Source: Saprospirales bacterium GYS_P2D
GTDB lineage: Bacteria > Bacteroidota > Bacteroidia > Chitinophagales > Saprospiraceae
Length of the DNA: 64,000 bases
Reading direction: 5' to 3'
Assembly (NCBI GenBank): GCA_009833045.1
Contig: WUUP01000005.1
Location: 248,001-312,000 of the forward strand
Shown here: positions 9,999-18,370 of the stretch, one piece after another
Numbering within the stretch: position 1 is the stretch's first letter
How the letters are laid out: every line of letters begins with the position of its first letter
The notes under the pieces: generated by a model
Databases searched by the model: none
What the model was told of the DNA's origin: nothing
The model's input: the letters and a program-made list of their open reading frames with translations, nothing else
Made by a program: the position numbers and the translations under genes

Positions 9999-10029
9999 CA
10001 AAATTACGCAAGATTTGAACAGATAGCAA
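9999..10029 (-). promoter_or_regulatory. Predicted trhO promoter
   Basis: On the minus strand a TTG (10027-10029) is followed after 20 bases by TAATTTTG (9999-10006), a perfect match to the Bacteroidota -7 element TAnnTTTG. The spacing falls in the range known for Flavobacterium promoters. The predicted leader is about 40 bases. Confidence 0.5.
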
Positions 10030-10122
10030 TCTATAGAATAATGTATGGAAGAACTTTTTATAGTAAAATTGCATTCTGATAAAACGGGGATCATTTATTA
10101 GTTAATTCGGACTATTGTAATA

Positions 10123-10500
10123 ATGGGAGTAAAAGAAACTGAAAAGACAAGGTACAGCGATGCTGAGTTGGCAGAGTTTGAGACATTGATCGATGAAAAG
10201 TTAGATAAAGCGAGACAACAACTGAAGTTTTATCTGGATCAGATCAACGATGTAGGACAGAGTGCTGACTCTAAGCAGAAAGGGCTTGATGATGGTACGA
10301 CTACCATGGAGACAGAAAAACTGCATACGCTCGCTGCTCGTCAGCGCAAGCTCATCCAGCATCTGGAGAACGCTAAGATGCGTATCCAAAATAAGGTATA
10401 TGGAGTATGCCGTGAGACAGGCAAACTCATCTCTAAGGACAGACTCCGTGCCGTACCTCATGCTACGCTATCTATAGCGGCTAAAGAAGGTCGTAGGTAG
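10123..10500 (+). CDS. TraR/DksA-like regulator with reduced zinc finger
   Basis: The 125-residue protein has an N-terminal coiled-coil helical hairpin (about 10-85) and a C-terminal DksA/TraR motif YGVCRETGKLISKDRLRAVP. DksA-type proteins bind the RNA polymerase secondary channel and tune transcription with ppGpp. Only one cysteine remains of the usual four-Cys zinc finger; this form is common among Bacteroidota members, so zinc is probably not bound. lspA follows about 85 bases downstream on the same strand, and this pair may be cotranscribed. Whether it works like E. coli DksA is not known from sequence. Confidence 0.85.
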   Translation: MGVKETEKTRYSDAELAEFETLIDEKLDKARQQLKFYLDQINDVGQSADSKQKGLDDGTTTMETEKLHTLAARQRKLIQHLENAKMRIQNKVYGVCRETGKLISKDRLRAVPHATLSIAAKEGRR

Positions 10501-10585
10501 TAAGATCTGGGGAGTTCATAGATTTACATGCTTTATCTATACAGATTAAGCCTATTTTAGCCGTTCACTTTTGTCAAAAGAGTTA

Positions 10586-11320
10586 ATGAACTGGAAGAGA
10601 TCGCACATACTGATCGGTGTAGTACTCCTCGTACTCCTCATCGATCAAGCTGTCAAAATATATATAAAGACTAATCTAAGTTACGCCACAGGATTCGAGA
10701 TATTCGGATTAGACTGGGCTCGCATTCATTTTGTTGAGAATGAAGGTATGGCATTCGGTATCACCTTTGGAGATAAGTGTATCGGACCTACTCGGGCTGA
10801 TGGTAGCTGTGCCGGACTGATGCTCACTCCAGCCACTGGTAAGTTAATCTTGAGTACCTTCAGGATAGTGATGGTGGGATTTTTGTTTTACCTCATCAGA
10901 GAGCTGTACAAGGCGAAAGAACCATTAGGTCTTTTGATCAGCTTTTGCTTGATTTTCGCAGGAGCTATTGGAAATATCTTAGACAGTGCATTTTATGGAT
11001 TGTTATTTTCTGAGTCTTATCATCATGGGACTGTAGCGACATTTATGCCAGAAGGTGGTGGATATGCTCCATTTTTGCATGGCAAAGTTGTAGATATGTT
11101 TTACTTCCCGATGGTTGACACGATCTTGCCTGACTGGGTACCTTTCTATGGAGGTAAGCGCTTTGAGTTTTTCAGGCCTGTATTCAACGTGGCCGATGCC
11201 GCTATCTCTATCGGAGTAGCGATTATTCTTTTGTTCTATCGTAAATTCTTATTGAGCAAGTCTGACGACAAAACTCAAACTCAAAATGATAGTACGGTCA
11301 GTACGTCGGTGGCTGAATGA
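10586..11320 (+). CDS. lspA: Lipoprotein signal peptidase (signal peptidase II)
   Basis: LspA is the inner-membrane aspartic protease that removes the signal peptide from prolipoproteins after lipidation. The 244-residue protein has four predicted membrane segments and the family motifs VENEGMAFG, GNILDS and FNVADA, which supply the two catalytic Asp residues. It is longer than the roughly 160-residue E. coli enzyme because of an inserted loop with GGGYAPFLHGKVVDMFYFP, which is normal in Bacteroidota. I chose ATG 10586 over an in-frame TTG at 10571. Its substrates would include the DUF4249, rhodanese and chaperone-type lipoproteins in this window. Confidence 0.95.
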   Translation: MNWKRSHILIGVVLLVLLIDQAVKIYIKTNLSYATGFEIFGLDWARIHFVENEGMAFGITFGDKCIGPTRADGSCAGLMLTPATGKLILSTFRIVMVGFLFYLIRELYKAKEPLGLLISFCLIFAGAIGNILDSAFYGLLFSESYHHGTVATFMPEGGGYAPFLHGKVVDMFYFPMVDTILPDWVPFYGGKRFEFFRPVFNVADAAISIGVAIILLFYRKFLLSKSDDKTQTQNDSTVSTSVAE

Positions 11321-11477
11321 GTGTGAAGGCTAATCCAAAGTAGCATTAGCGAAAATAGTGAGTGAGGTTCAGGTATTATTATTGCTCAGGTCAGAAATAA
11401 AAGTAGGAACTTGGTCTTGGGGATGGCCTATTATGTAGAGGCTCTTGAGTGTAAATATTAGGTCAAATAGAATAGCC

Positions 11478-11789
11478 TTATTTTATTTTTCCTAAGAATC
11501 GCTGTACGGCGATATTTGCTTTTTCTACGATTGGATAGTTGATAGTATAAAATACCATCTTACCATCTCTTTCAGAACTCACGACATCTGCCATTCTCAA
11601 TATTTTGAGGTGCTGAGAGGTGATCGATTGTTCGATATTCAACGTGTTGTATATACTATTTACGTTCGTTGTTCCGTGCTCGTCTATGTATTCTAATATC
11701 CTCAATCGTAATGGATGCGCAAGGGCACGCATGAGGTTACATGAATAGTTTAGCTTATCACTACTAAACTTTACCTTAGTCTGTTTCAT
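11478..11789 (-). CDS. ArsR-type winged-helix regulator (first of tandem pair)
   Basis: This 103-residue protein is a compact winged-helix DNA-binding repressor type: LMRALAHPLRLRILEYI (helix 1-2), NIEQSITSQHLKILRMADVVSS (recognition helix) and a wing with ERDGKMVFYTI. I preferred the ATG at 11789 over 11825 because it starts a normal-length member. There is no ELCVCD-type metal site, so an arsenic or metal sensor role is not supported; one Cys lies in NYSCNL. The second ArsR-type gene lies just upstream on the same strand, separated by about 200 bases containing a long inverted repeat. The target genes are not apparent. Confidence 0.85.
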   Translation of the reverse strand: MKQTKVKFSSDKLNYSCNLMRALAHPLRLRILEYIDEHGTTNVNSIYNTLNIEQSITSQHLKILRMADVVSSERDGKMVFYTINYPIVEKANIAVQRFLGKIK

Positions 11790-11864
11790 CTTAGTTTCCT
11801 TATTTCTTATTTCTACCTGAGACAAATATGACTATTAATCCTAATATGACCAAAGAAATATTAG

Positions 11865-11906
11865 AAAAAAATGTAATCTGTTGAACTTTGCCCGCAGATT
11901 ACATTT
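11865..11906 (-). terminator. 12-bp perfect inverted repeat between the two ArsR genes, terminator-like
   Basis: The arms AAATGTAATCTG (11869-11880) and CAGATTACATTT (11895-11906) are perfectly complementary with a 14-base loop. Read on the minus strand the hairpin is followed by a run of T, as in an intrinsic terminator for the upstream ArsR gene. The AT-rich stem, and its place upstream of the second regulator gene, leave open that it is instead an operator. Confidence 0.5.
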
Positions 11907-11987
11907 GTTTCTTGTAGGCTACCATGATGTATAAAGTGTAAAGTATTGTAAATCAATACGCTATAATACCCAAATTGAAGTAAGAGT

Positions 11988-12326
11988 TTATCCAGCTAAA
12001 TCCTCTACTAACTTCTGGATCTGAGCCAGCCTCTCGGTGTTGAGAGAGTAGTAGATGAATTTTCCTTGACGCTCTGTCTGTACGACTCCCGCTCTTCTCA
12101 AGATCGCTAAGTGCTGCGATGCTACTGACTGCTCTAATCTTAACTTGATATAGATATCAGTCACTGTCATCGTCTCCCCTGTCTCAAGTAGATCGATTAT
12201 CCGTTGTCTTAATTTGTGGTTTACAGCTCTTAGCACTAATACCGCTTTCCTAAGCTCTGTGTAATCCAAGTGGACCTCTCCGGATCCTTTCTTTAATGAT
12301 ACTGTTTCGTTTTTTTTATTCCTCAT
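11988..12326 (-). CDS. ArsR-type winged-helix regulator (second of tandem pair)
   Basis: The 112-residue protein has the same fold as its neighbour: VLVLRAVNHKLRQRIIDLLE, a recognition helix in RLEQSVASQHLAILRRAGVVQTE, and a wing RQGKFIYYSLN. It shares the (I/L)EQS(I/V)(T/A)SQHL signature with the neighbour at 11478, so the two are likely paralogs. It has no cysteines at all, so metal sensing through Cys is excluded. It may control itself or its neighbour. No effector genes lie beside it; the gene upstream on the right, tsaB, is read on the same strand but is housekeeping. Confidence 0.85.
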   Translation of the reverse strand: MRNKKNETVSLKKGSGEVHLDYTELRKAVLVLRAVNHKLRQRIIDLLETGETMTVTDIYIKLRLEQSVASQHLAILRRAGVVQTERQGKFIYYSLNTERLAQIQKLVEDLAG

Positions 12327-12487
12327 TTAACAGGTTTTAACAGTTTTGAGATTTATACTCATTGAAAAACCAAACACTATGCCGAAAAATGACATATGTG
12401 GATTAATCGAGAAAACAGTATTTGTAAATCATTGAAAATCAGTTTATTATTAAACGTACTTTTTTATCAAAAGTTCCCTACCTGATT

Positions 12488-13186
12488 TTATATACGTGCC
12501 TTAGGCTTAGTGATCTTGGGAGACTTGTAGTAGTGAGGGGCATGATAGGCTACATCTACGTGCTGTCGAGCATCATGATATATAGAGGCCAGTCTGCACA
12601 TATGAGTAGCACTGCAGCCATACGGATGGATAGATATGGATGGGGGGATAGTGATCTCATCCTGCTCTTGTAGTTTTTGTGCTCCATCACCTATGATAGC
12701 GATTGATCGATCGGGATGTTGAGCGACTATTTTTGCTAAAGAATCGTCTGTGTAGATTAATGAGTGAGTAGACAGTAAACATGCATCGCTAATGTACTGA
12801 GCGGCATAAACCTCCATGCGACGTGCATCGATAGTAGGTATATATATATCAGCATCTATGTCAAGAGATGAGATAGCGTGGTCTGATATAGCTGCGAGTG
12901 TCGGTATAGCGATCAGCGGGATCGATAGTGCATAGCACATACCTTTAGCAGTACTCGCTCCGACTCGCAGGCCAGTATAGGATCCTGGTCCATCACTGAT
13001 GGCGATAGCTGAGATATCAGACATCTGCATATTGGCTATAGCCAATACTCGCTTGATCAATGTCGTCAGTCCAGCACTATGCTTATTACCCAGCTCCAGC
13101 TGATCTACATGTATGCACTCACCATTTTGGCTGATAGCGACAGAGCAGACCTGTGTGGAGGTCTCTATACAGAGTATGTATGACAT
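12488..13186 (-). CDS. tsaB: tRNA threonylcarbamoyladenosine biosynthesis protein TsaB
   Basis: TsaB is the scaffold partner of TsaD in the cytoplasmic complex that adds threonylcarbamoyl to A37 of ANN-decoding tRNAs. The 232-residue protein opens with ILCIETSTQVCSVAI and has KHSAGLTTLI and SDGPGSYTGLRVGASTAKGM, all hallmarks of the ASKHA fold of TsaB. The C-terminus is short and basic. It starts one base after the stop of the S41 protease gene upstream, so both are probably on one transcript. Confidence 0.93.
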   Translation of the reverse strand: MSYILCIETSTQVCSVAISQNGECIHVDQLELGNKHSAGLTTLIKRVLAIANMQMSDISAIAISDGPGSYTGLRVGASTAKGMCYALSIPLIAIPTLAAISDHAISSLDIDADIYIPTIDARRMEVYAAQYISDACLLSTHSLIYTDDSLAKIVAQHPDRSIAIIGDGAQKLQEQDEITIPPSISIHPYGCSATHMCRLASIYHDARQHVDVAYHAPHYYKSPKITKPKARI

Positions 13187-13187
13187 C

Positions 13188-14822
13188 TTACCGTAGGATA
13201 GACTGGTACTCAGATGGATTATTGAGTAGTGCTATTGCTTGGTCTACTTCTTCGTCGTTTTTGAGCATTTGTCTTGTTTTCCCTTCTTGTAGAAAGTATC
13301 GCTTAGCGAGTTCCGCCTCGATCTGATCGATGATGTCTCGCTGATACTGTGTGAGATCATCAGCTTTAGCGGCAGCTATAGTACTCTCTATATTATCTAT
13401 AGATGCTGAGATGTCCAGTTCTGAGTCTTCGATAGATTCGTTTAGTTTATCGAGAGCCTTTTCTTCCTTAGTCTTATAGCTGAAGTTATTTTTCTTCAGA
13501 TAGCTCAAGAACCCGTCGTAGTCGTCATAAGCAAACTCTTCGTAGGAAGCTGGAGCCTCATTTTTATCTACATATTCATTAGCATATTTGAATATCCAGT
13601 CTTCTTTTATCAATGTATTGACGATATCAGATTTCTCAGCAGGGTCGAGAGCTACATCAGGAGTGACACCACCACCATCGAGTACGGGGCGACGATTTCG
13701 TGTGTAGAATACTTCTCTCTCATCATCTGGGATATCTTTTGGCTCACCATTCTCATAGGCCACGCTCTGGATACATCTACCTGATGGGATGTAATATTTA
13801 GAGGTAGTGACTTTGATGCGAGAGTTGTAGCCTACTTCTTGGTGATTTTGGACGAGGCCCTTGCCATAGGTACGCTGTCCCATCACTACACCACGGTCCA
13901 TATCTTGGATAGATCCGGATACGATCTCTGAGGCTGATGCCGAATTTTTATTGACTAATACCACCACTGGTAGCTCCAGATCTATAGGTAGTCTTCGAGT
14001 GCTGTAGTTTTGATCTCTATCACGGACCTTGCCACGTGTAGATACGACGGGTGTACCCTGCGGTAAAAAGAGTCCTAATATATCTATTGCCTCAGCTAAG
14101 AGTCCTCCTCCATTATTTCGTAGGTCGAGTATGATGCCGTTGAGTTCATTTTCATTCTTGAGCTCACGGATAGCTTTGCCTATGTTCTTGCCTGCATCAC
14201 GAGTGAATGTCGTCAGATTGATATAGCCTACCTCGTCACTGACCATGCCATAGTAAGGCACATTTGGTATGGATACTTCTGATCGAGTGAGTACGACACT
14301 GTTTGACTCGCCAGAGGCAGGATCATAGGTCGAAAGATTTACTTTCGTGCCTGGCAGGCCTCTCATGAAGAGCATCACCTCTTCATAGGTCTTGCCTTCA
14401 GTGCTATTACCATTGATACTGGTGATATGCTGACCGACCTTGAGACCAGCTTCTTGGGCAGGGCCTTCATCGTAGATCTCTGTGATCACGATTTTGTTAT
14501 CTATTTCTTTGCTTGCTGCGCCCAGTCCGTTGTATTTATTATCTGTACTGATGCGGTAGCTCTCTACCTGTGACTCGGAGTAGTATACCGTATATGGATC
14601 AAGGCTATTCATCATCGCATCGATACCTGTACGCATGAGCTGATTAGGCTCGAGATCATCTACATAGTGCGTATTGAGCTGCTTATAGACATTGGTGAAT
14701 ATCTCCATGTTCTTAGCGATCTCGAAGTACTTATCGTTATTCGCTACGAAGGCACTACCGAGTGCTACTACGGTTATCAGAGCCGTCGAAAGTTTGAGAT
14801 ATCGTTTGTTGAGTATTTTCAT
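13188..14822 (-). CDS. S41 family carboxy-terminal processing protease (CtpA-like)
   Basis: The 544-residue enzyme is anchored or exported by an N-terminal hydrophobic segment (about 12-28). A PDZ domain spans about 95-175 (EGPAQEAGLKVGQHITSING), and the S41 catalytic core follows (GYINLTTF, LDLRNNGGG). The probable catalytic residues are Ser296 in SASASEI, Lys321 and Gln325 in TYGKGLVQ, with the spacing seen in CtpB. These proteases trim C-termini of periplasmic proteins or take part in regulated proteolysis. A helical C-terminal extension of about 150 residues (acidic, rich in Lys/Glu) follows the core. The specific substrate is not evident. Confidence 0.93.
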   Translation of the reverse strand: MKILNKRYLKLSTALITVVALGSAFVANNDKYFEIAKNMEIFTNVYKQLNTHYVDDLEPNQLMRTGIDAMMNSLDPYTVYYSESQVESYRISTDNKYNGLGAASKEIDNKIVITEIYDEGPAQEAGLKVGQHITSINGNSTEGKTYEEVMLFMRGLPGTKVNLSTYDPASGESNSVVLTRSEVSIPNVPYYGMVSDEVGYINLTTFTRDAGKNIGKAIRELKNENELNGIILDLRNNGGGLLAEAIDILGLFLPQGTPVVSTRGKVRDRDQNYSTRRLPIDLELPVVVLVNKNSASASEIVSGSIQDMDRGVVMGQRTYGKGLVQNHQEVGYNSRIKVTTSKYYIPSGRCIQSVAYENGEPKDIPDDEREVFYTRNRRPVLDGGGVTPDVALDPAEKSDIVNTLIKEDWIFKYANEYVDKNEAPASYEEFAYDDYDGFLSYLKKNNFSYKTKEEKALDKLNESIEDSELDISASIDNIESTIAAAKADDLTQYQRDIIDQIEAELAKRYFLQEGKTRQMLKNDEEVDQAIALLNNPSEYQSILR

Positions 14823-14912
14823 CTATATAGTGGTGTAAGATCTTAGTATATTTCTGGCTCTACTATGGAGTCAAATAATAAACGCAAAATAAGGCTCTCG
14901 CTATATCCTGTA

Positions 14913-15671
14913 CTACTTAAGAAAATCCAAAAGAGCTGTTAATAGTTCCTCAGGGCGCTCCGCATGTATCCAGTGCCCTGCCGATATGTCGGCTATTGTC
15001 ACCTGGGTATACAGGTTTCTGATCATCTTGATATCATCCTCGGTGATATAGTTTGACTTAGTTCCTCTGACGAAAAGAGTTGGAATATTATTAGCCATAG
15101 CTACTTCTACAGGGCCGATGATAGAGCTATATTGAGCGTAGAGGACAGGAAAATTAGCCCGCCAAGCGAATCCGTCGCTGCTGCGTGCCAGATTCTTAAG
15201 CAAGAACATCCTGATGCCTGGATCGCTTATCTTTTCGCTGAGCTGTTCATCGGCATCTTTGCGAGAACTCACTATCGACAGGTCCATCGAGAGGATCGCA
15301 TCAAATATCTCCAGATGGCCGGGCTGATAAGCTCTCGGTGCGATATCGATAGCTGTGAGGCTCATGGTCAGCTCTGGATAGTCATAGGCGAACTGAATCG
15401 CTGTCTTACCGCCCATACTATGGCCCACGATATGAGCCTGCTCTATGCCCTGATCGCTTATGAAATCTGCCAAGTCCGAAGCAGTCAAAGAATAATCAAA
15501 GTCTTCACTATGAGGAGAGCGTCCATGATTTCGCTGATCCACGATATATACTTGATATCCATGAGGGGCCAGTTTTTTAGCAAATGTCTGCCAGTTATCC
15601 AGCATGCCAAATAGACCGTGAAGAATGATCACAGGATCTCCCTCTCCGAATGTCTTGAAGTTGAGCTTCAT
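14913..15671 (-). CDS. Alpha/beta hydrolase, YbfF-like esterase
   Basis: This 252-residue cytoplasmic enzyme has the oxyanion motif HGLFG, VDQRNHGRS, the nucleophile elbow GHSMGG (Ser85), an acid residue in the DIAPR region or after it, and the final His in GHWIHAE. The HGLFG...DQRNHG pattern is typical of the YbfF/ABHD11 esterases that cleave acyl-CoA or short acyl esters in vitro. It stands alone on the minus strand, divergent from the small exported protein gene at 15862. The physiological substrate is unknown. Confidence 0.88.
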   Translation of the reverse strand: MKLNFKTFGEGDPVIILHGLFGMLDNWQTFAKKLAPHGYQVYIVDQRNHGRSPHSEDFDYSLTASDLADFISDQGIEQAHIVGHSMGGKTAIQFAYDYPELTMSLTAIDIAPRAYQPGHLEIFDAILSMDLSIVSSRKDADEQLSEKISDPGIRMFLLKNLARSSDGFAWRANFPVLYAQYSSIIGPVEVAMANNIPTLFVRGTKSNYITEDDIKMIRNLYTQVTIADISAGHWIHAERPEELLTALLDFLK

Positions 15672-15782
15672 TTATGGTTTTGATTATTCTCGTGTAAAGT
15701 AACAGAATACATCGGAAGTAGTTGTCTCGGTATTTACCCTAATAGGTCCCTATTCAATCTCTAAAGGGATACCCAAGATTTG

Positions 15783-15815
15783 AGCTGAAATGCCCTACTG
15801 ATCAAACTTTCAGCT
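15783..15815 (+). repeat. 8-bp inverted repeat upstream of small exported protein gene
   Basis: AGCTGAAA (15783-15790) and TTTCAGCT (15808-15815) are perfectly complementary with a 17-base spacer. The right arm abuts TGTTTTTG (15815-15822), one base away from the -7 consensus TAnnTTTG. It lies about 45 bases before the ATG at 15862, so it is a candidate operator or leader hairpin. Confidence 0.35.
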
Positions 15816-15861
15816 GTTTTTGCACTGTTTTCTATATACACAAAGCGAAAAAAGAATAACC

Positions 15862-16416
15862 ATGAATAGCTTACTAATCCTACTGACTACGCTCTCGATG
15901 AGCATCAGTACTATAAACAACCCTGCAGCCCCAATCACAGCAGAAGACATGTTGACCACTATTATACTAATTGATGGTGATGCGCACTTAGTAGATCTAT
16001 CGGAGGGTGGTGAGCTATTGATCAGTTATGGAGTTGTGACTGAGTATTTTGCGTCAAGCAAAACTCATGAAGAAATCGTAGATGCATCGATGACAAAATA
16101 TCGTGAAGAAGTAGAAGACGATCTTGATCGGATCAAGTTTTTGTCATTTGAAAGCTATAGTGCGGTGCTCAATCAGGTCGCTATCAATCATATCAGAGAG
16201 ATGGCAGTGAGAGCAGAAGAGGATGCCAATAGTAACATTCTCATCACTGTCGGTACGACGGATCCGATGGTAAAAGAAGATCTCCGAGTGAATAAAGTCG
16301 TAGAGTTATTCACGAATTTTGGTGTGGATACTGACCGAATAGAGATCGTCGAGAAAAGATACATCGGGAGTATCCCGAATCATTTTATCAAGATAGAAAT
16401 CAATCCAAGCTTATAG
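15862..16416 (+). CDS. Small exported protein with OmpA-like fold (paralog A)
   Basis: I do not recognise a named family. The 184-residue product from ATG 15862 starts with a signal peptide (MNSLLILLTTLSMSIST). The first third is beta-rich (ILIDGDAHLVDLSEGG), then a helix (SSKTHEEIVDASMTKYREEV). The last 95 residues follow an OmpA C-terminal pattern: strand IKFLSFESYSAVL, helix, strand ILITVGTTDP, helix LRVNKVVELFTNFGV, strand DRIEIVEKRY, final strand HFIKIEI. The Asp of TTD and an Arg in LRVNKV may match the two peptidoglycan-binding residues, with a loop about seven residues shorter. A related gene follows at 16561. A terminator separates the two, so they are probably separate transcripts. 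Confidence 0.75.
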   Translation: MNSLLILLTTLSMSISTINNPAAPITAEDMLTTIILIDGDAHLVDLSEGGELLISYGVVTEYFASSKTHEEIVDASMTKYREEVEDDLDRIKFLSFESYSAVLNQVAINHIREMAVRAEEDANSNILITVGTTDPMVKEDLRVNKVVELFTNFGVDTDRIEIVEKRYIGSIPNHFIKIEINPSL

Positions 16417-16465
16417 AGACCAGTTGTTTTTAAAATTCGTTCCCTTATTAGCGATTATTAATTAG

Positions 16466-16500
16466 AGCTCCGACGCCTGTCGGGGCTTTTTTATTTTTTG
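16466..16500 (+). terminator. Intrinsic terminator after paralog A
   Basis: The nine-base stem AGCTCCGAC / GTCGGGGCT (one G-T pair) with loop GCCT is followed by a T-rich run. Confidence 0.85.
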
Positions 16501-16502
16501 TC

Positions 16503-16532
16503 TTGCAGAAGTAGATTATGGCATAGGATTTG
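16503..16532 (+). promoter_or_regulatory. Possible promoter of paralog B
   Basis: TTG at 16503-16505, then 18 bases, then TAGGATTTG at 16524-16532. The -7 element has one base more between TA and TTTG than the Bacteroidota consensus. The gene starts at 16561. Confidence 0.3.
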
Positions 16533-16560
16533 CACCATTTAGATTCTAAAATAAAAGAGT

Positions 16561-17103
16561 ATGCAGATCCTATATTTTGTGATGTATTTCATGATCGCTG
16601 GAGCGGTGAATAACGCTCCTATCAATGGCAACATTGATGATAAGACAATAGTAGTAGAAGATGGAAAGGCATTTTTAGTAGATGTCGATAAGGAGGGACG
16701 TGTCACGAGACGATATATGGAGGTCCCAGAATACTTCGAATCTGGTAAAAAACATGCTGAGAAAGTCGAAGCAGCAAAGCGTAAATACGAAATGCTCAAA
16801 AAGCATCAAGTAGATCAGATCCGATTCATTGCTTTTGATGAAGGATTTAATCAGCTAGACGAGACGGCAGTCGCTCATCTCCATGACGTGGCTAATCATT
16901 ACAAGCAGACCTATGCTAATCAAGTGACTATCACTGCTGCTAAAAGAAACAACAATGAAGAATTACTACAGAAAATGATAGACGACGTGACGTTCATCCT
17001 ACAGACGCTTGAGGTGGCTAAGGATGATATTGAAGTAGTCTACAAGAATGATAAGGGAGACGAGACACTACAGTTTGTCAAAGTACAGTCTAACCTTCGC
17101 TAA
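16561..17103 (+). CDS. Small exported protein with degenerate OmpA-like fold (paralog B)
   Basis: The function is unknown. The 180-residue product starts with a short hydrophobic signal (MQILYFVMYFMIAGAVNNA). It can be aligned along its whole length with the protein at 15862: KTIVVEDGKAFLVDVDKEG against TTIILIDGDAHLVDLSEGG, VPEYFESGKKHAEKVEAAK against VTEYFASSKTHEEIVDASM, and IRFIAFDEGFNQL against IKFLSFESYSAVL. The C-terminal part again has the alternating helix and strand pattern of an OmpA-like domain, but the TD and Arg positions are lost (TITAAKRNNNEELL). The pair arose by tandem duplication, and this copy has probably lost peptidoglycan binding. It has its own terminator downstream. Confidence 0.75.
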   Translation: MQILYFVMYFMIAGAVNNAPINGNIDDKTIVVEDGKAFLVDVDKEGRVTRRYMEVPEYFESGKKHAEKVEAAKRKYEMLKKHQVDQIRFIAFDEGFNQLDETAVAHLHDVANHYKQTYANQVTITAAKRNNNEELLQKMIDDVTFILQTLEVAKDDIEVVYKNDKGDETLQFVKVQSNLR

Positions 17104-17142
17104 GATCTAATAAACCAATCTTAGATTTGATAAAAATTCTAA

Positions 17143-17173
17143 GAGGCCTCAGGATTTATTTCTGGGGCTTTTT
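17143..17173 (+). terminator. Intrinsic terminator after paralog B
   Basis: The stem GCCTCAG (17146-17152) / CTGGGGC (17162-17168), with one G-T pair, is followed by TTTTT. Confidence 0.75.
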
Positions 17174-17181
17174 GTATTTAT

Positions 17182-17221
17182 ATACTTGGATAGTCGGTTG
17201 TTACCCCTGAAGTATCTATCC
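17182..17221 (+). other. Possible alternative hairpins in the nadA leader
   Basis: ATACTT (17182-17187) can pair with AAGTAT (17210-17215), and the adjacent GGATAG (17188-17193) can pair with CTATCC (17216-17221). The two helices cross rather than nest, so they would form a pseudoknot or exclude each other. The region lies about 90 bases before nadA. No known riboswitch class was recognised. Confidence 0.25.
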
Positions 17222-17313
17222 GTCAAAAGAACAGATGATCCATATTCTCCGTTGTTCTATAAGAGTAATGTAGATTCAGTCAATAAAGAATAAAAAGCCA
17301 AAAAACAAAACAA

Positions 17314-18327
17314 ATGATCGGAACAATGCCCCTCTCAGAAGCCAAGAAAAATCTCGAAAAAAAGGGATATCTCGCAGTGGACGTAGATCCTACCATAGAC
17401 TATGTAGCGGAGATCGAGCGGCTCAAGAAAGAAAAGAATGCTATCATCTTAGCGCACTACTATCAGGAGTCTGAGATCCAAGATGTCGCTGACTACATCG
17501 GAGATAGTTTAGGATTGGCGCAGACAGCGGCGGAGACGGATGCAGATATCATAGTATTCGCAGGGGTGCACTTCATGGCAGAGACGGCTAAAATGCTCAA
17601 TCCGCAGAAGAAGGTATTGCTACCCGATCTCAAGGCAGGCTGCTCACTGGCAGATTCTTGCCCTCCAGCATTGTTCAGAAAATTCAAAGAGAAATATCCT
17701 GATCATGTGGTCGTGAGCTACATCAACTGTACGGCTGAGCTCAAGACACTCACGGATATCTGCTGTACGAGCTCTAATGCTGAGCATGTGATCAATAGTG
17801 TACCTGAGGATCAGGGAATCATATTTGCTCCAGATAAGAATCTCGGAGCCTATCTCAAGAAAAAAACAGGTAGAGATCTCGTCCTATGGAATGGTGCGTG
17901 TATGGTCCATGAGATATTCTCTCATGAGAAGATCACTAAACTAATGATGAGACATCCAGATGCTAAGTTCATCGCTCATCCCGAGTGTGAGGCACATATA
18001 TTAGAAAAGGCGGATTTCATTGGCTCTACGAGTCAGCTACTCCGCTATACACATGAGACTGATGTGCAGGAGTTCATAGTAGCGACCGAGTCAGGGATCA
18101 TCCATCAGATGGAGCTTAAGTCTCCCGACAAGACATTCCTACCTGCACCTCCTAATAATACCTGTGCGTGCAATGACTGCCCACACATGAAGCGTAATAC
18201 TATGGAGAAGCTCTACCTCTGTATGGAGTATGAACTACCAGAGATCATACTTGAGGACTGGGTCATCGAGAAAGGAGTAGCCTGTATCGATCGCATGCTC
18301 GAGATCTCAGCTAAGGCGGGACTGTAA
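17314..18327 (+). CDS. nadA: Quinolinate synthase NadA
   Basis: NadA condenses iminoaspartate with dihydroxyacetone phosphate to quinolinate in de novo NAD synthesis. The 337-residue protein has the family's three-fold pseudosymmetry, with [28 protein letters not shown], and Cys residues fit to bind the [4Fe-4S] cluster in [16 protein letters not shown] and CACNDCPHM. An in-frame ATG at 17326 is an alternative start. The gene stands alone between terminators. nadB is not in the window; nadE, the last step, is at 35875. Confidence 0.96.
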   Translation: MIGTMPLSEAKKNLEKKGYLAVDVDPTIDYVAEIERLKKEKNAIILAHYYQESEIQDVADYIGDSLGLAQTAAETDADIIVFAGVHFMAETAKMLNPQKKVLLPDLKAGCSLADSCPPALFRKFKEKYPDHVVVSYINCTAELKTLTDICCTSSNAEHVINSVPEDQGIIFAPDKNLGAYLKKKTGRDLVLWNGACMVHEIFSHEKITKLMMRHPDAKFIAHPECEAHILEKADFIGSTSQLLRYTHETDVQEFIVATESGIIHQMELKSPDKTFLPAPPNNTCACNDCPHMKRNTMEKLYLCMEYELPEIILEDWVIEKGVACIDRMLEISAKAGL

Positions 18328-18370
18328 ATGGCACTTGGCCTATTCGATAGGTAGCCACATAATAAAACCA

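Noticed and set aside
10123-10500. Missing cysteines in the DksA-like protein taken as gene decay
   Set aside because: The single-Cys form of the motif is common in Bacteroidota members and the rest of the protein is intact.
17122-17129. TAGATTTG as a promoter for nadA
   Set aside because: It matches the -7 consensus, but the transcript would run straight into the terminator at 17143, and there is no TTG upstream.
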